Shown: piece after piece, positions 21,678 to 29,779 of the stretch
Position numbering within the stretch: the stretch's first letter is position 1
Layout: every line of letters begins with the position of its first letter
NCBI GenBank assembly: GCA_964480945.1
Contig: CAYZRX010000024.1
Span: forward strand, 1 to 48,488
Direction of reading: 5' to 3'
Source: VGWB01 sp964480945
GTDB lineage: Bacteria; Bacteroidota; Ignavibacteria; UBA10030
Length of the DNA stretch: 48,488 bases
Translations under genes and position numbers: made by a program
The notes under the pieces: model-generated
The model's input: the letters and a program-made list of their open reading frames with translations, nothing else
What the model was told of the DNA's origin: nothing
The model's database searches: none

Positions 21678-23471
21678 ATGCCAGACATAGATATAACTGA
21701 TAAAATCGGTTATACTCTGTTGAAGAAGGGAATCATCGATTTTGAGACCCTCGAGAAGTCCTTGAAGCTGAAGGATTCCGATGACAACAAGAAGAATCGT
21801 AAGAACCTCGGGCAGATTCTGGTTTCGGAGTTTGGGGCGGATCATGACGCGGTGTTCCGAGAAGTCGCCAATCTGTATGCCTTTCGCGAGATCTACCTGA
21901 CGGATGAAAAGATCGACGAGGCGCGGATCGCCTTCGTCAAGAAGCTCGTCGACGCGTTGCCGGAGCAGCAGCGCGATGCGATGGTCCAGTCCAAGATGCT
22001 CCCGTTCAAGTATGACGAACGCCAGCCTGACAAGCTGATCATCGTCGCGGCCGACCCCACGGATCGCAACCTCCCGGTTGTTGCCCGAAGCTTCAGTGTC
22101 AAGAAGTATGAAATCTGCTACGTGCGGTTGAAAGATCTGCAAGGATTGATGGAGAGGGTGGCCCCCGCGCAAAACGAGTTCCTGAAGCTCCTGCAGCAGG
22201 ATGAAGCCATCACCGTCAATGAGGGTGGGGGCGACGAATCGCTGGATGAGCAGGCCCTCGAGGCGGAGATCAGTAAGAGTGCGCTGGTTAACCTCTTCGA
22301 AGGATGCCTGGTTGAGGCTGTCCGCAGGGGGGTGAGCGACGTTCACGTTGTCCCGGCGGAAGGGAACAAGACGAATTTCTTGTTCCGCGTCGACGGCAAC
22401 TTGCAGGTCTGGCACTGCCAGGAGAGCACGATGCCGGAAGCGGTCATGGCGGTCGTCAAGGACCGCACGAAAAACGTCGACCGGTTCGAGCGGGAGATGA
22501 CCCAGGACGGGTTCATCCAGCGCGTGATCGACGGGCACCAGCTTCGGTTCCGCGTGTCGATCATGCCGATCGTTACAACGGAGTTCAAGAGCAAGTTCGA
22601 AAGCTGCGTCATCCGTGTCCTTGATGACAGAAAGGTCATCACGGATCTGGAGAAGCTCGGTCTTCAAGGGCCTGCCCGCAACTTCTTCTACAAGGCAATC
22701 TCGAAACCCCAGGGAATCATCATTCTGACTGGTCCTACAGGATCCGGAAAGTCGACGACGCTGATTGCGGCTCTGTATCAGGTGATCGATCCGACGGTGA
22801 ACGTGCTGACCGTTGAAGAGCCTGTGGAATATATCATCAAAGGCGCGCGCCAGCTGAAGATCGGTCCGAAAATGGGATTCGAGCAAGCCATCCGTGGGAT
22901 TCTGCGCCACGACCCCGATATCGTGCTTGTCGGTGAGATGCGCGACAAGATCACGGCTGAAACCGCGATCAAGCTAGCAAACACAGGTCACCTCGTTTTC
23001 TCCACACTTCACACGAACGACGCCCCGAGCGCCGTCGCGCGTCTGTACAAGATGGGCATCGAGCCGTTCTTGATCGCCTACGCCATTAACATCATCGTCG
23101 CACAGCGTCTCGTCCGAACCCTCTGCAAAGTGTGCAAAGAACCGATACCTGACGAAGAGAAGGGGGACTTGCTCAAGTTTGGGTTCTCAGAGGAGGATGT
23201 GCATGGTCACACGTTTTACAGGGCTGTCGGATGTGACAAATGCAACGGTGGATACAAGGGTCGGGCCGCCATCCACGAGGCGCTCTACTTCACGAAGGAG
23301 ATTCGAACGATTATCCTGAACGCTGGCGAGAAGGTCGATGAAAACGCCATACGCGAACAGGCGGCAAAAGATGGGATGTGGACCCTTCGGCGGTCGGGAA
23401 TGGAACGGATGAAAGAAGGAACGACAACACTCGAAGAAGTCGTGGCGACGACCACCGAGGAGGGAGACTAA
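21678..23471 (+). CDS. pilB: Assembly ATPase PilB/GspE-like
   Basis: 597 residues. An N-terminal T2SSE_N-like domain (LLKKGIIDFETLEKSL, KNLGQILVSEFG) precedes the ATPase. Walker A is GPTGSGKSTT at 352-361, the Asp box is TVEEPVEYI, Walker B is DPDIVLVGEMRD, and the His box region is TGHLVFSTLHTNDAPSAVARL. The zinc-binding insert CKVCKEP...CDKCNGGYKGR is present, as in extension ATPases. It powers filament assembly at the inner membrane through PilC. All nucleotide-binding motifs look intact. It ends the pilC-pilB unit, followed by a terminator. Confidence 0.92.
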   Translation: MPDIDITDKIGYTLLKKGIIDFETLEKSLKLKDSDDNKKNRKNLGQILVSEFGADHDAVFREVANLYAFREIYLTDEKIDEARIAFVKKLVDALPEQQRDAMVQSKMLPFKYDERQPDKLIIVAADPTDRNLPVVARSFSVKKYEICYVRLKDLQGLMERVAPAQNEFLKLLQQDEAITVNEGGGDESLDEQALEAEISKSALVNLFEGCLVEAVRRGVSDVHVVPAEGNKTNFLFRVDGNLQVWHCQESTMPEAVMAVVKDRTKNVDRFEREMTQDGFIQRVIDGHQLRFRVSIMPIVTTEFKSKFESCVIRVLDDRKVITDLEKLGLQGPARNFFYKAISKPQGIIILTGPTGSGKSTTLIAALYQVIDPTVNVLTVEEPVEYIIKGARQLKIGPKMGFEQAIRGILRHDPDIVLVGEMRDKITAETAIKLANTGHLVFSTLHTNDAPSAVARLYKMGIEPFLIAYAINIIVAQRLVRTLCKVCKEPIPDEEKGDLLKFGFSEEDVHGHTFYRAVGCDKCNGGYKGRAAIHEALYFTKEIRTIILNAGEKVDENAIREQAAKDGMWTLRRSGMERMKEGTTTLEEVVATTTEEGD

Positions 23472-23519
23472 GACCAGCAGCCTGTCGGAAACCACAACGA
23501 AGTTCAAACAATCGGGGAA

Positions 23520-23554
23520 GGCACTCGCGTCAATCGAGTGCCTTTTTCCTTTTC
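23520..23554 (+). terminator. Terminator after pilB
   Basis: GGCACTCG (23520-23527) / CGAGTGCC (23535-23542), 7-base loop, then TTTTTCCTTTT. It separates the pilC-pilB transcript from the next block. Confidence 0.88.
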
Positions 23555-24457
23555 CAGCCGGGCTGGCAGCATCTCGCTCCAACGCAAGTCGTAAACGATG
23601 TGAGCTCAACGAATTGCATCGTTGGTGTCGGCCGCCTAAGAGGACAAATCGGCGCTTATCTCCTCTGCTGATCTGTTTTGATACAACCGCACTGCGTCGC
23701 ACCCGGATGAGGTCAGCATGATCTCTCTGGGAGGCCAACGTCGACCTTGCGGGATGCTCTGCACCTGATCCGCCAAGAATCACATCCTTCGGCTCAAGAG
23801 AATCAGCCGTCAGTTGAACGGCGCCTTACGTTTCAACGCAGGAGTCGCGCCGCAGAGGACTTCTCGGGCAGATTCCATCAGAACCCCCTCCCCTCGCAGC
23901 GTGGAGTCAGGACGCAGGATTTGGAAAAGCTCCCGCCGCCGGAAGCCTTCTTCTGGTGGAGCAATGGGCACGACATCGGGGCCGCTAAGTTTGCCCCGGA
24001 TCACAACTTGTTTGATGATTTCGTCTTAACAAGTCGCTTCCAGGGGGGAGGCGTGATTTAGGTTCGCCCTGGAGGCAGGAATACGAGACGCCGGTGCCTG
24101 ACGGATCCAGCATGTGGGGAGTATCGCTAGGATTGTCCTTGGGATGCGGGAGTCGTTGCCTCGGGGCTTACGGCAAGAATCCGGGCCGGATATCACATAT
24201 AATAGGAGAGGGCCGGTCGAGTAAGAGGGCAGTCAAAGAATCTGGAGTCTCACAGGGTCGGCGCCTCTGTGGCTCCTTGGTGCTGTGGATCACGGCCGTT
24301 TTGTGAACAAATAGGCCATAGACTCGCAGTCGGAATCTGAGTCCGACGTCTGGAAGGCGTTCATTTTTGCGAAGAAATAGGGATCCAGTAAAGGAAAGCC
24401 TAAACTCGCTTGCACACGGCAAATGTGACGGACTTTAAAAATTTCTCTTTAAGGGAG
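23555..24457. other. Long non-coding gap inside the filament cluster
   Basis: About 900 bases between the pilB terminator and the promoter of the PilT-like operon, in a cluster otherwise packed tightly. Open frames of 70-104 residues occur but have no motifs or ribosome sites. No riboswitch, tRNA or repeat was recognised. It could hold a decayed gene or an unrecognised RNA. Confidence 0.45.
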
Positions 24458-24486
24458 TTGCATTTTCTTCAGGAGTTTCTTATTAT
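24458..24486 (+). promoter_or_regulatory. Sigma-70 type promoter for the PilT-like/PilMN/PilO/PilQ operon
   Basis: TTGCAT (24458-24463), 17-base spacer, TATTAT (24481-24486). The leader to ATG 24568 is about 75 bases and contains an imperfect GC-rich repeat (GGCCCGTGCCTTCGACGGC). Confidence 0.6.
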
Positions 24487-24567
24487 CTGTCCGTCAAGGC
24501 CCGTGCCTTCGACGGCTCTCTTGATCTGCCAAAAATCACGTCCAATAAGAAAAAGACTGTAGCTTGG

Positions 24568-25893
24568 ATGACGACGCCCGCTCAAAATCCCGCTGCGCCG
24601 AAACCGCCGACTCCAACGCCGTCCGCGGCACCCCCGATCAGTACTGCCGAACCGCCGTTCGTAGAAGAGTCGCGTAAGCTTCTGAAGGATTTGGCCTCAC
24701 AGCTACCGACCTCCGTGACCGGCCTGGAACGACAAATGATGATCGGCGATGTCTTGTCTCGTATGGACGAAGGAGACAAGCAGAAGCTGCGTGCTTTGCT
24801 GAACTTCTTCTTGGGCAGGATGCTTTCGCTGAACGCATCGGATATTGACATGGGGGGATACGGGTCGCAGGGCACCATCTGGTATCGCATCTACGGATCG
24901 AAGAAACCGGACAAGGTGATGGGCCAATATGCACCCGACGAGATGAACTATCTGATCCAGAGCGTTCTGGGGGAACGGCAGCGGGCGTTTCTCTACGAAA
25001 ATCGGAATCTGGATTTCTCCCATATGCTGTATCTGGAGAACGACGATTTTCGCAGGTTCCGTGCCGACGCATATTTCGACCTCGATCAGCTTGCACTGAA
25101 CATGCGAGCGATCAACAACACCGTCCGGTCCTACAAGAGCCTGGAGCTCCATCAGAATATTACGCGAGTGCTGAGCTTGGCGGGGACGAAGGAGGGGCTC
25201 TGCCTGGTTACGGGCATCACGGGGTCCGGCAAGAGCTCGACGCTCGACTCAATCATCGATGCGAACAATCATGCCGTCGACGCGCACGTCGTTATCATTG
25301 CGTCGCCGATCGAGTACGTCCACAGGTCCGATCGGTGCATCATCCGTCACCGCGAGGTCGGTCGTGACGTACTGGGATTCAAGGATGGTGCCATTCAGGC
25401 GCTGCGTCAGGACCCCGATATCATCATGCTTGGTGAGCTTCGTGACCCTGAGACAATCCTCACGGCCTTGGAGATAACGGACTCCGGCCACAAGGTATTT
25501 TCCACATTGCACACGGCGTCGGCAGTCGAGAGCATCGACCGTATCATCGGTGAGACTCCGCCGATCGAGCAGGAACGGGTCAGGAATCGCCTCGCCGACA
25601 CGCTGCGGGCTGTCATATCACAGAAACTTGTCCCGAGCTTGGATGGGAAGCGTGTCCTTGCGAAGGAAGTGATGCTCGGTATCCCGTCCGTTCGCGCAGC
25701 AATCAAGAATAACAACACCGGCGAGATCTATCAGATGATCTCCGAAGGATTGGAGCAGGGCATGATCACGATGGAGCAAGACCTCAAGCGGCTGTATTTG
25801 CAGAAGAGGATCTCGCTTGAGAACGCGCTCAACTATGCCAACAACAAGCGCCGTATACAGCAGCTCTTACAAGTAAGCCCGACAGAAGGTTGA
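24568..25893 (+). CDS. PilT-like ATPase with proline-rich N-terminus and altered Asp box
   Basis: 441 residues, longer than PilT (about 345) because of a Pro/Ala-rich N-terminus (residues 1-30) and an extra N-terminal helical stretch. The ATPase has Walker A GITGSGKSST at 216-225, Walker B QDPDIIMLGELRD, His box TDSGHKVFSTLHTASAVESIDRI, and PilT-type HREVGRDVLGF and AVISQKLVPSLDGKRV. The Asp box, normally TIEDPIEF, reads IIASPIEY, so its acidic pair is Ala-Ser. The PilT AIRNLIRE motif region reads VRAAIKNNN. It has no zinc-finger cysteines. It is a retraction-type ATPase by family, but catalysis or coupling may differ. It is the first gene of the block that continues into PilM-PilN. Confidence 0.85.
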   Translation: MTTPAQNPAAPKPPTPTPSAAPPISTAEPPFVEESRKLLKDLASQLPTSVTGLERQMMIGDVLSRMDEGDKQKLRALLNFFLGRMLSLNASDIDMGGYGSQGTIWYRIYGSKKPDKVMGQYAPDEMNYLIQSVLGERQRAFLYENRNLDFSHMLYLENDDFRRFRADAYFDLDQLALNMRAINNTVRSYKSLELHQNITRVLSLAGTKEGLCLVTGITGSGKSSTLDSIIDANNHAVDAHVVIIASPIEYVHRSDRCIIRHREVGRDVLGFKDGAIQALRQDPDIIMLGELRDPETILTALEITDSGHKVFSTLHTASAVESIDRIIGETPPIEQERVRNRLADTLRAVISQKLVPSLDGKRVLAKEVMLGIPSVRAAIKNNNTGEIYQMISEGLEQGMITMEQDLKRLYLQKRISLENALNYANNKRRIQQLLQVSPTEG

Positions 25894-25966
25894 GAAAATC
25901 CTCGTCATGTCGGATCTGAACTGCACTATCAGAACAAGTCAAGAACAATAGGGAGCACAGCTCGAA

Positions 25967-27568
25967 ATGCCATATACGCCTGGCCAAGGCAAAACCGCGG
26001 TTGCTCTCTTTGTCGACGGTCTTGAGCTCAAGTTCGTACAGCTGTCGATAAAATCGAACCGGGTCACCCTTAGGGATTTCAAGACTGTGGCCTTGATCAA
26101 GAAGTTCGAGGAGAAGCAGGCAGTTCCGGGTGTGGAGGAGGTGGGCATGACCGAGGAGCTGGCTGGTGCTGAGGCGTTTGCGGAGCCGACTGCCGCACCG
26201 GAGATGAGCGCCGAGGAAGGGCAGACCAACGCCTCTGTGTTGCTTTCGGTGCTCACCGATCTTCCCTCTTCGAAGTACACCCTCTCGTACGCCCTGAGCG
26301 AGCCTGCGGTCACCTATCAGGAATTCGAGAGTGATTTTGGGCTGAAAGGGACGAAGCTCAAGAGGCAGGTTTCGCGGGAACTCTCCGCGATGAGGTCTTC
26401 CGCCCCCGCTCTCGACGCGCTTGATTTCATCTCGACGGCATCGGGTGGTATCCTGAGCATCGCGCGTGAAGACGGGCTTCATGTTTTCGACCTGCTCAGT
26501 GAAATCAAGCCTTTCATTGGCAATCGGGTCCCGAAGATCTCGCTAATCGACAGTGCCGATGTCGCGCTCATCGGTATGGTTCGTTCGAACTATGAGATTC
26601 AAGATGAAGAAGTGACGGTGCTTGTGTATGTGGGTCACGACTTCAGCCGGCTGATCTTCATGCAGGGAAAGAACTACCTCCATTTCGCTCCCATCATCAG
26701 CGAGGGGTACGGATCGTCGAATATCGAGAACACGATTTACAGCCGCATTCTTCTTGAGCAGGACAACATTGCGCTCACGCGCATCGATCGCATTATTCTC
26801 TGCGGTGAGAGTCACAAGGTCAATCTCCGCGAATCCCTCGCTCCGCAATTCTCCAGTTCAGCAGTGGAGTACCTCCAGGTGCCGGAGCTCGACCTCACCT
26901 TGTTTGAAGGGTTGATCGGCGAGGCGGTATCGGAATATGCGATCCCTCTTGCGACCGCTTGGAGAGCGCTCAACCCGAAACTGAAGGGTTTCTACGATAT
27001 CAACCTGTGTCCCCTTGTCATCACAGAGGGACAGAAGGCTTTCAAGCTCGCTTGGCATGGTTGGATCTTGGCTGCCCTCATCATCGGTTCAATCGTGTTT
27101 TTCTTCACGTCGATCCAATCCCGAACGGCGGAGATCAGACGAACGAGAGAGTTGCTCACCCGTAAGCAGAAGGATCTGGCGGACCTAAACCTCTTGCGTG
27201 CCCGACGCGCAGCATTGCAGAAGGACATCGAGCGCTACGCGAAAGCCGCCGCGGTCTATGATTCGGTCGCCCCGGGCAGCGACCGATGGAGTCGCGTCCT
27301 GCATTATCTCGCGAACAGCGTTGAGGACTTGAACTCCTTGTGGATCTACCGGATTCAGCGTGACGAGACGAGCCCCGGTGCTCTGAAGATCAGCGGGAAG
27401 TCGATCTACCGGACGCGAATCTCGCGGCTCGCCAGCCTGTTCGAGAAGGCGACCCTGAAGGCCGTGCGAACCACGGCGATCCGTGACAAGATCATCTACG
27501 ATTTCGACCTGCTGGTCGAGCAGATCGATAAGAGTGATGTCGTGCCCACAGCAACCAAACGACGGTAA
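25967..27568 (+). CDS. PilM-PilN fusion protein
   Basis: 533 residues. Residues 1 to about 355 resemble the actin-like cytoplasmic PilM: GKTAVALFVDGLELKFVQLS at the start, ISLIDSADVALIGMVRSN, VTVLVYVGHDFSRLIFMQG, and RIILCGESHKVNLRESLAPQF, with PLATAWRAL near the end. An acidic/Ala-rich insert lies around residues 55-90. A single membrane helix follows (WILAALIIGSIVFFFTSI, about 364-381), then a coiled coil (RRTRELLTRKQKDLADLNLLRARR) and a ferredoxin-like periplasmic domain as in PilN. In most T4P systems PilM and PilN are separate; the fused layout resembles GspL of type II secretion. Downstream PilO starts 6 bases after the stop. Confidence 0.8.
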   Translation: MPYTPGQGKTAVALFVDGLELKFVQLSIKSNRVTLRDFKTVALIKKFEEKQAVPGVEEVGMTEELAGAEAFAEPTAAPEMSAEEGQTNASVLLSVLTDLPSSKYTLSYALSEPAVTYQEFESDFGLKGTKLKRQVSRELSAMRSSAPALDALDFISTASGGILSIAREDGLHVFDLLSEIKPFIGNRVPKISLIDSADVALIGMVRSNYEIQDEEVTVLVYVGHDFSRLIFMQGKNYLHFAPIISEGYGSSNIENTIYSRILLEQDNIALTRIDRIILCGESHKVNLRESLAPQFSSSAVEYLQVPELDLTLFEGLIGEAVSEYAIPLATAWRALNPKLKGFYDINLCPLVITEGQKAFKLAWHGWILAALIIGSIVFFFTSIQSRTAEIRRTRELLTRKQKDLADLNLLRARRAALQKDIERYAKAAAVYDSVAPGSDRWSRVLHYLANSVEDLNSLWIYRIQRDETSPGALKISGKSIYRTRISRLASLFEKATLKAVRTTAIRDKIIYDFDLLVEQIDKSDVVPTATKRR

Positions 27569-27574
27569 CCGAGT

Positions 27575-28483
27575 ATGTCCTTCAAAATACGTAACACGAT
27601 CGTCCTCGCTGTCGTGTTCCTGGTCATCACGGGCGGTGGCCTGTTCTACTGGATGTACTATCAGCCGAAACAGCTGAAGGCCGCACAGACGGAGATTCAG
27701 AGGATAGAGAGAGAGCTTGTCGATTTCCCGCAGACCGTGAACCAGGTTGAGGAGCTCACGAATACCCTCGCGGACACCAAGCGTCGATACGATTCTCGCA
27801 GCAAGGAGATTCCGCCGTTTGATATCACCTCGCAGACGTACGCCTACATGAGCAAAGGCATCGACGAGGCAGGATTCTCCAGTGACAATGAATTTGTCCG
27901 GTTCAACATGACCTTCGCAGGCACGAGGAACCTCGGCGCGTACGGCTACAACATTTATCAGCTCACCGAGGGCGAAGGGGCGTTTGAGAACCTCTACAAA
28001 TTCATCTACTACCTGGAAAACGGCAGCAGGCTCTACAAGATCAACTGGATAAACTTCGAAACACGGGAGGCGGTTGATCAGAACACGAAAGAGACGCGGA
28101 AGTGGATCGCATTTCAGATGGAGCTGCATGCGTATTTCACGAACATCCAAGAGTTGAACACGTCGTTGGCGGCGAAAGCGCTGACGTACACACAGTCGCC
28201 TTTCGACCCCTTCAATCCGTTGATCCTACAGACCGTTTCGACGGAGGCACCCGAGAACGAGATTGACGTGAAAAACGTCGATGTCAGGGCGGTGTTGCCG
28301 GGGAAAGCCTTCATCCTTTACAGGAACGAGTTGACGGTGCTCCACCTGGGTGACAAAGTGTGGCGAGGCTTCGTGAGTCGGATCAGTCCGGGCGAGAGCA
28401 AGGTGGTGTTCACGCTGAACGAGGGGGGCATCACACGCAAGGTCGAAAAGAAAATGGTCTTCGAAAAAAAGAAACGTCAATGA
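27575..28483 (+). CDS. PilO-like protein with C-terminal PilP/GspC-like domain
   Basis: 302 residues. A single membrane helix at about 9-27 (VLAVVFLVITGGGLFYW) precedes a coiled coil (LKAAQTEIQRIERELVDFPQTVNQVEELTNTLADTK in two heptad runs) and a ferredoxin-like domain with YQLTEGEGAFENLYKFIYYLENGSRLYKI, the PilO pattern. The last 65 residues (VDVRAVLPGKAFILYRNE, LHLGDKVWRGFVSRISPG, VVFTLNEGGITRKVEKK) resemble the HR/PilP beta domain that contacts the secretin. This would replace a separate PilP, and none is present. The PilO part is secure by context; the PilP-like part is inference from pattern. Confidence 0.75.
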   Translation: MSFKIRNTIVLAVVFLVITGGGLFYWMYYQPKQLKAAQTEIQRIERELVDFPQTVNQVEELTNTLADTKRRYDSRSKEIPPFDITSQTYAYMSKGIDEAGFSSDNEFVRFNMTFAGTRNLGAYGYNIYQLTEGEGAFENLYKFIYYLENGSRLYKINWINFETREAVDQNTKETRKWIAFQMELHAYFTNIQELNTSLAAKALTYTQSPFDPFNPLILQTVSTEAPENEIDVKNVDVRAVLPGKAFILYRNELTVLHLGDKVWRGFVSRISPGESKVVFTLNEGGITRKVEKKMVFEKKKRQ

Positions 28484-28490
28484 GGGAGTC

Positions 28491-29732
28491 ATGAACAAAC
28501 GATTCTCTACGCTGTTCGTCTGCAGCGTGCTCTTGCTCGCACAGGTGGCTGAGGCCCAGAATGCAGAGGAGCAAAGGATTAAACGAGCTGCCAGGGGTAA
28601 GGAATTCGTGAGTCAGGAGGAGCTCGTTTCATTCAAAAGCGACGTGCCGTACGACCAGGCTATCCAAGCCCTCAGCACTTTGAGCAAGAAATATCTAAAA
28701 AAGCCCATCGTCGATCCAGCACCGCTGACCACGAAGATCGGTGTGGAGATCCAGTCGATGTATTGGAAGGACGCCCTGGAGCTGATCCTGCGGACGAACA
28801 ATCTCTGGTACGAGGAGAAGCCGGATTACTTCCAGATCTTTGCCGTGGGCGCGCAACCGGGCGGGGGAGGAGGGGTTCCGGGTCCCGGCGGTATGGTTGC
28901 CCGGGTGGACTCCGGAGCGATCATCGCGAAGACCCGCGAGGTGACCATCTCCGCGATTTTCCTGGAGATCGACCAATCCAAGGCACGTGAGATCGGGCTT
29001 AACTGGAGCATCTTTCGCGGCAAGGACCTCAACCTTGGCGTGGAGTTCTCGGGTGCCGACATAGTTACGAGCAACGTGTTTAGCGCAACGGTCTCGCCGA
29101 CATCGAACAAGCTCGCGGTCAGCATCGAGGGGGCGCTGAAAGTTTTCGAAAGCGAGCAACTCGGTGAAGTCATCGGGCGCCCGGAAGTTACGGTTCGGTC
29201 CGGATCGAAAGGGCGGGTGCAGGTGGGCACAGACTTCTCCATCAAAGAGAGGGATTTCGCGGGAAACCTCATCGACAGATTCTATAGCGCAGGCACAATC
29301 CTCGAGATCACTCCGACGGTCTATCGGTATGGAAACACCGACCTGATTGACTTGTCGTACACCGCGACGAAAAGCAGTGTCGTGCCAGGGACCGTCACCA
29401 CGCTTGTCAACAAGACTGAGACTTCAGGGAAAGTCCTGCTCTTGAACGGCGAGGAGAATTACGTCGGTGGGCTCTACACCAACGACCAGACCACTACGCG
29501 TCAGGGCATCCCGCTTCTCAAGGACCTGCCCTGGTGGTTCTTCGGCCTGCGATACGTCTTTGGGTATGACAGGACGAACCTCGATCGGAAAGAACTGTTG
29601 ATCGTTCTTCGCGCGGAGCTCGTGCCCACGATCGATGAGCGAATCAATGAGCTCGGCAAAAACCGCGACATCATCCAGGAGAAGCTGAAGCAAGGGCGGG
29701 AAGAGACCGACAGGCTCATGAAGAAGCAGTGA
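28491..29732 (+). CDS. pilQ: Short secretin (PilQ/GspD-like)
   Basis: 413 residues, short for the family. The signal peptide is MNKRFSTLFVCSVLLLAQVAEA. One N-type domain follows (SFKSDVPYDQAIQALSTLSKKY ... LELILRTNNLWYEEKPDYFQIFA), then a Gly/Pro-rich linker (about 122-136), then the secretin core: REVTISAIFLEIDQSKAREIGLNW, GEVIGRPEVTVRSGSKGRVQVG, ILEITPTVYRYG, LLNGEENYVGGLYTNDQTTT and IPLLKDLPWWFFGLRYVFG, closing with KELLIVLRAELVP. The C-terminal tail is a charged helix. No AMIN or multiple N domains are seen. It forms the outer-membrane channel for the filament. The next lipoprotein starts 47 bases downstream. Confidence 0.86.
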   Translation: MNKRFSTLFVCSVLLLAQVAEAQNAEEQRIKRAARGKEFVSQEELVSFKSDVPYDQAIQALSTLSKKYLKKPIVDPAPLTTKIGVEIQSMYWKDALELILRTNNLWYEEKPDYFQIFAVGAQPGGGGGVPGPGGMVARVDSGAIIAKTREVTISAIFLEIDQSKAREIGLNWSIFRGKDLNLGVEFSGADIVTSNVFSATVSPTSNKLAVSIEGALKVFESEQLGEVIGRPEVTVRSGSKGRVQVGTDFSIKERDFAGNLIDRFYSAGTILEITPTVYRYGNTDLIDLSYTATKSSVVPGTVTTLVNKTETSGKVLLLNGEENYVGGLYTNDQTTTRQGIPLLKDLPWWFFGLRYVFGYDRTNLDRKELLIVLRAELVPTIDERINELGKNRDIIQEKLKQGREETDRLMKKQ

Positions 29733-29779
29733 CCATGCCTCTACTACTGGAACAGTCCAACGTACCTGGGGAGAGCTCT

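Noticed and set aside
21609..22910. 433-residue minus-strand frame opposite pilC-pilB
   Set aside because: It is the antisense shadow of the ATPase gene, lacking motifs; GC-rich coding DNA often leaves such frames open.
20233..23471. pilC-pilB considered as a general type II secretion system
   Set aside because: No pseudopilin set or GspC/GspM-type genes follow; the PilT-like ATPase and the PilM/PilO-like proteins favour a pilus-type system, although a T2SS-like function cannot be excluded.
23747..24061. 104-residue frame between pilB and the PilT-like gene, considered as a minor pilin
   Set aside because: No hydrophobic N-terminal helix, no prepilin site, and composition unlike the neighbours.
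24410..24450. GGCAAA-containing segment considered as a cyclic di-GMP (GEMM) riboswitch
   Set aside because: The conserved GNRA-tetraloop/receptor arrangement and paired arms are absent; only a short match exists.
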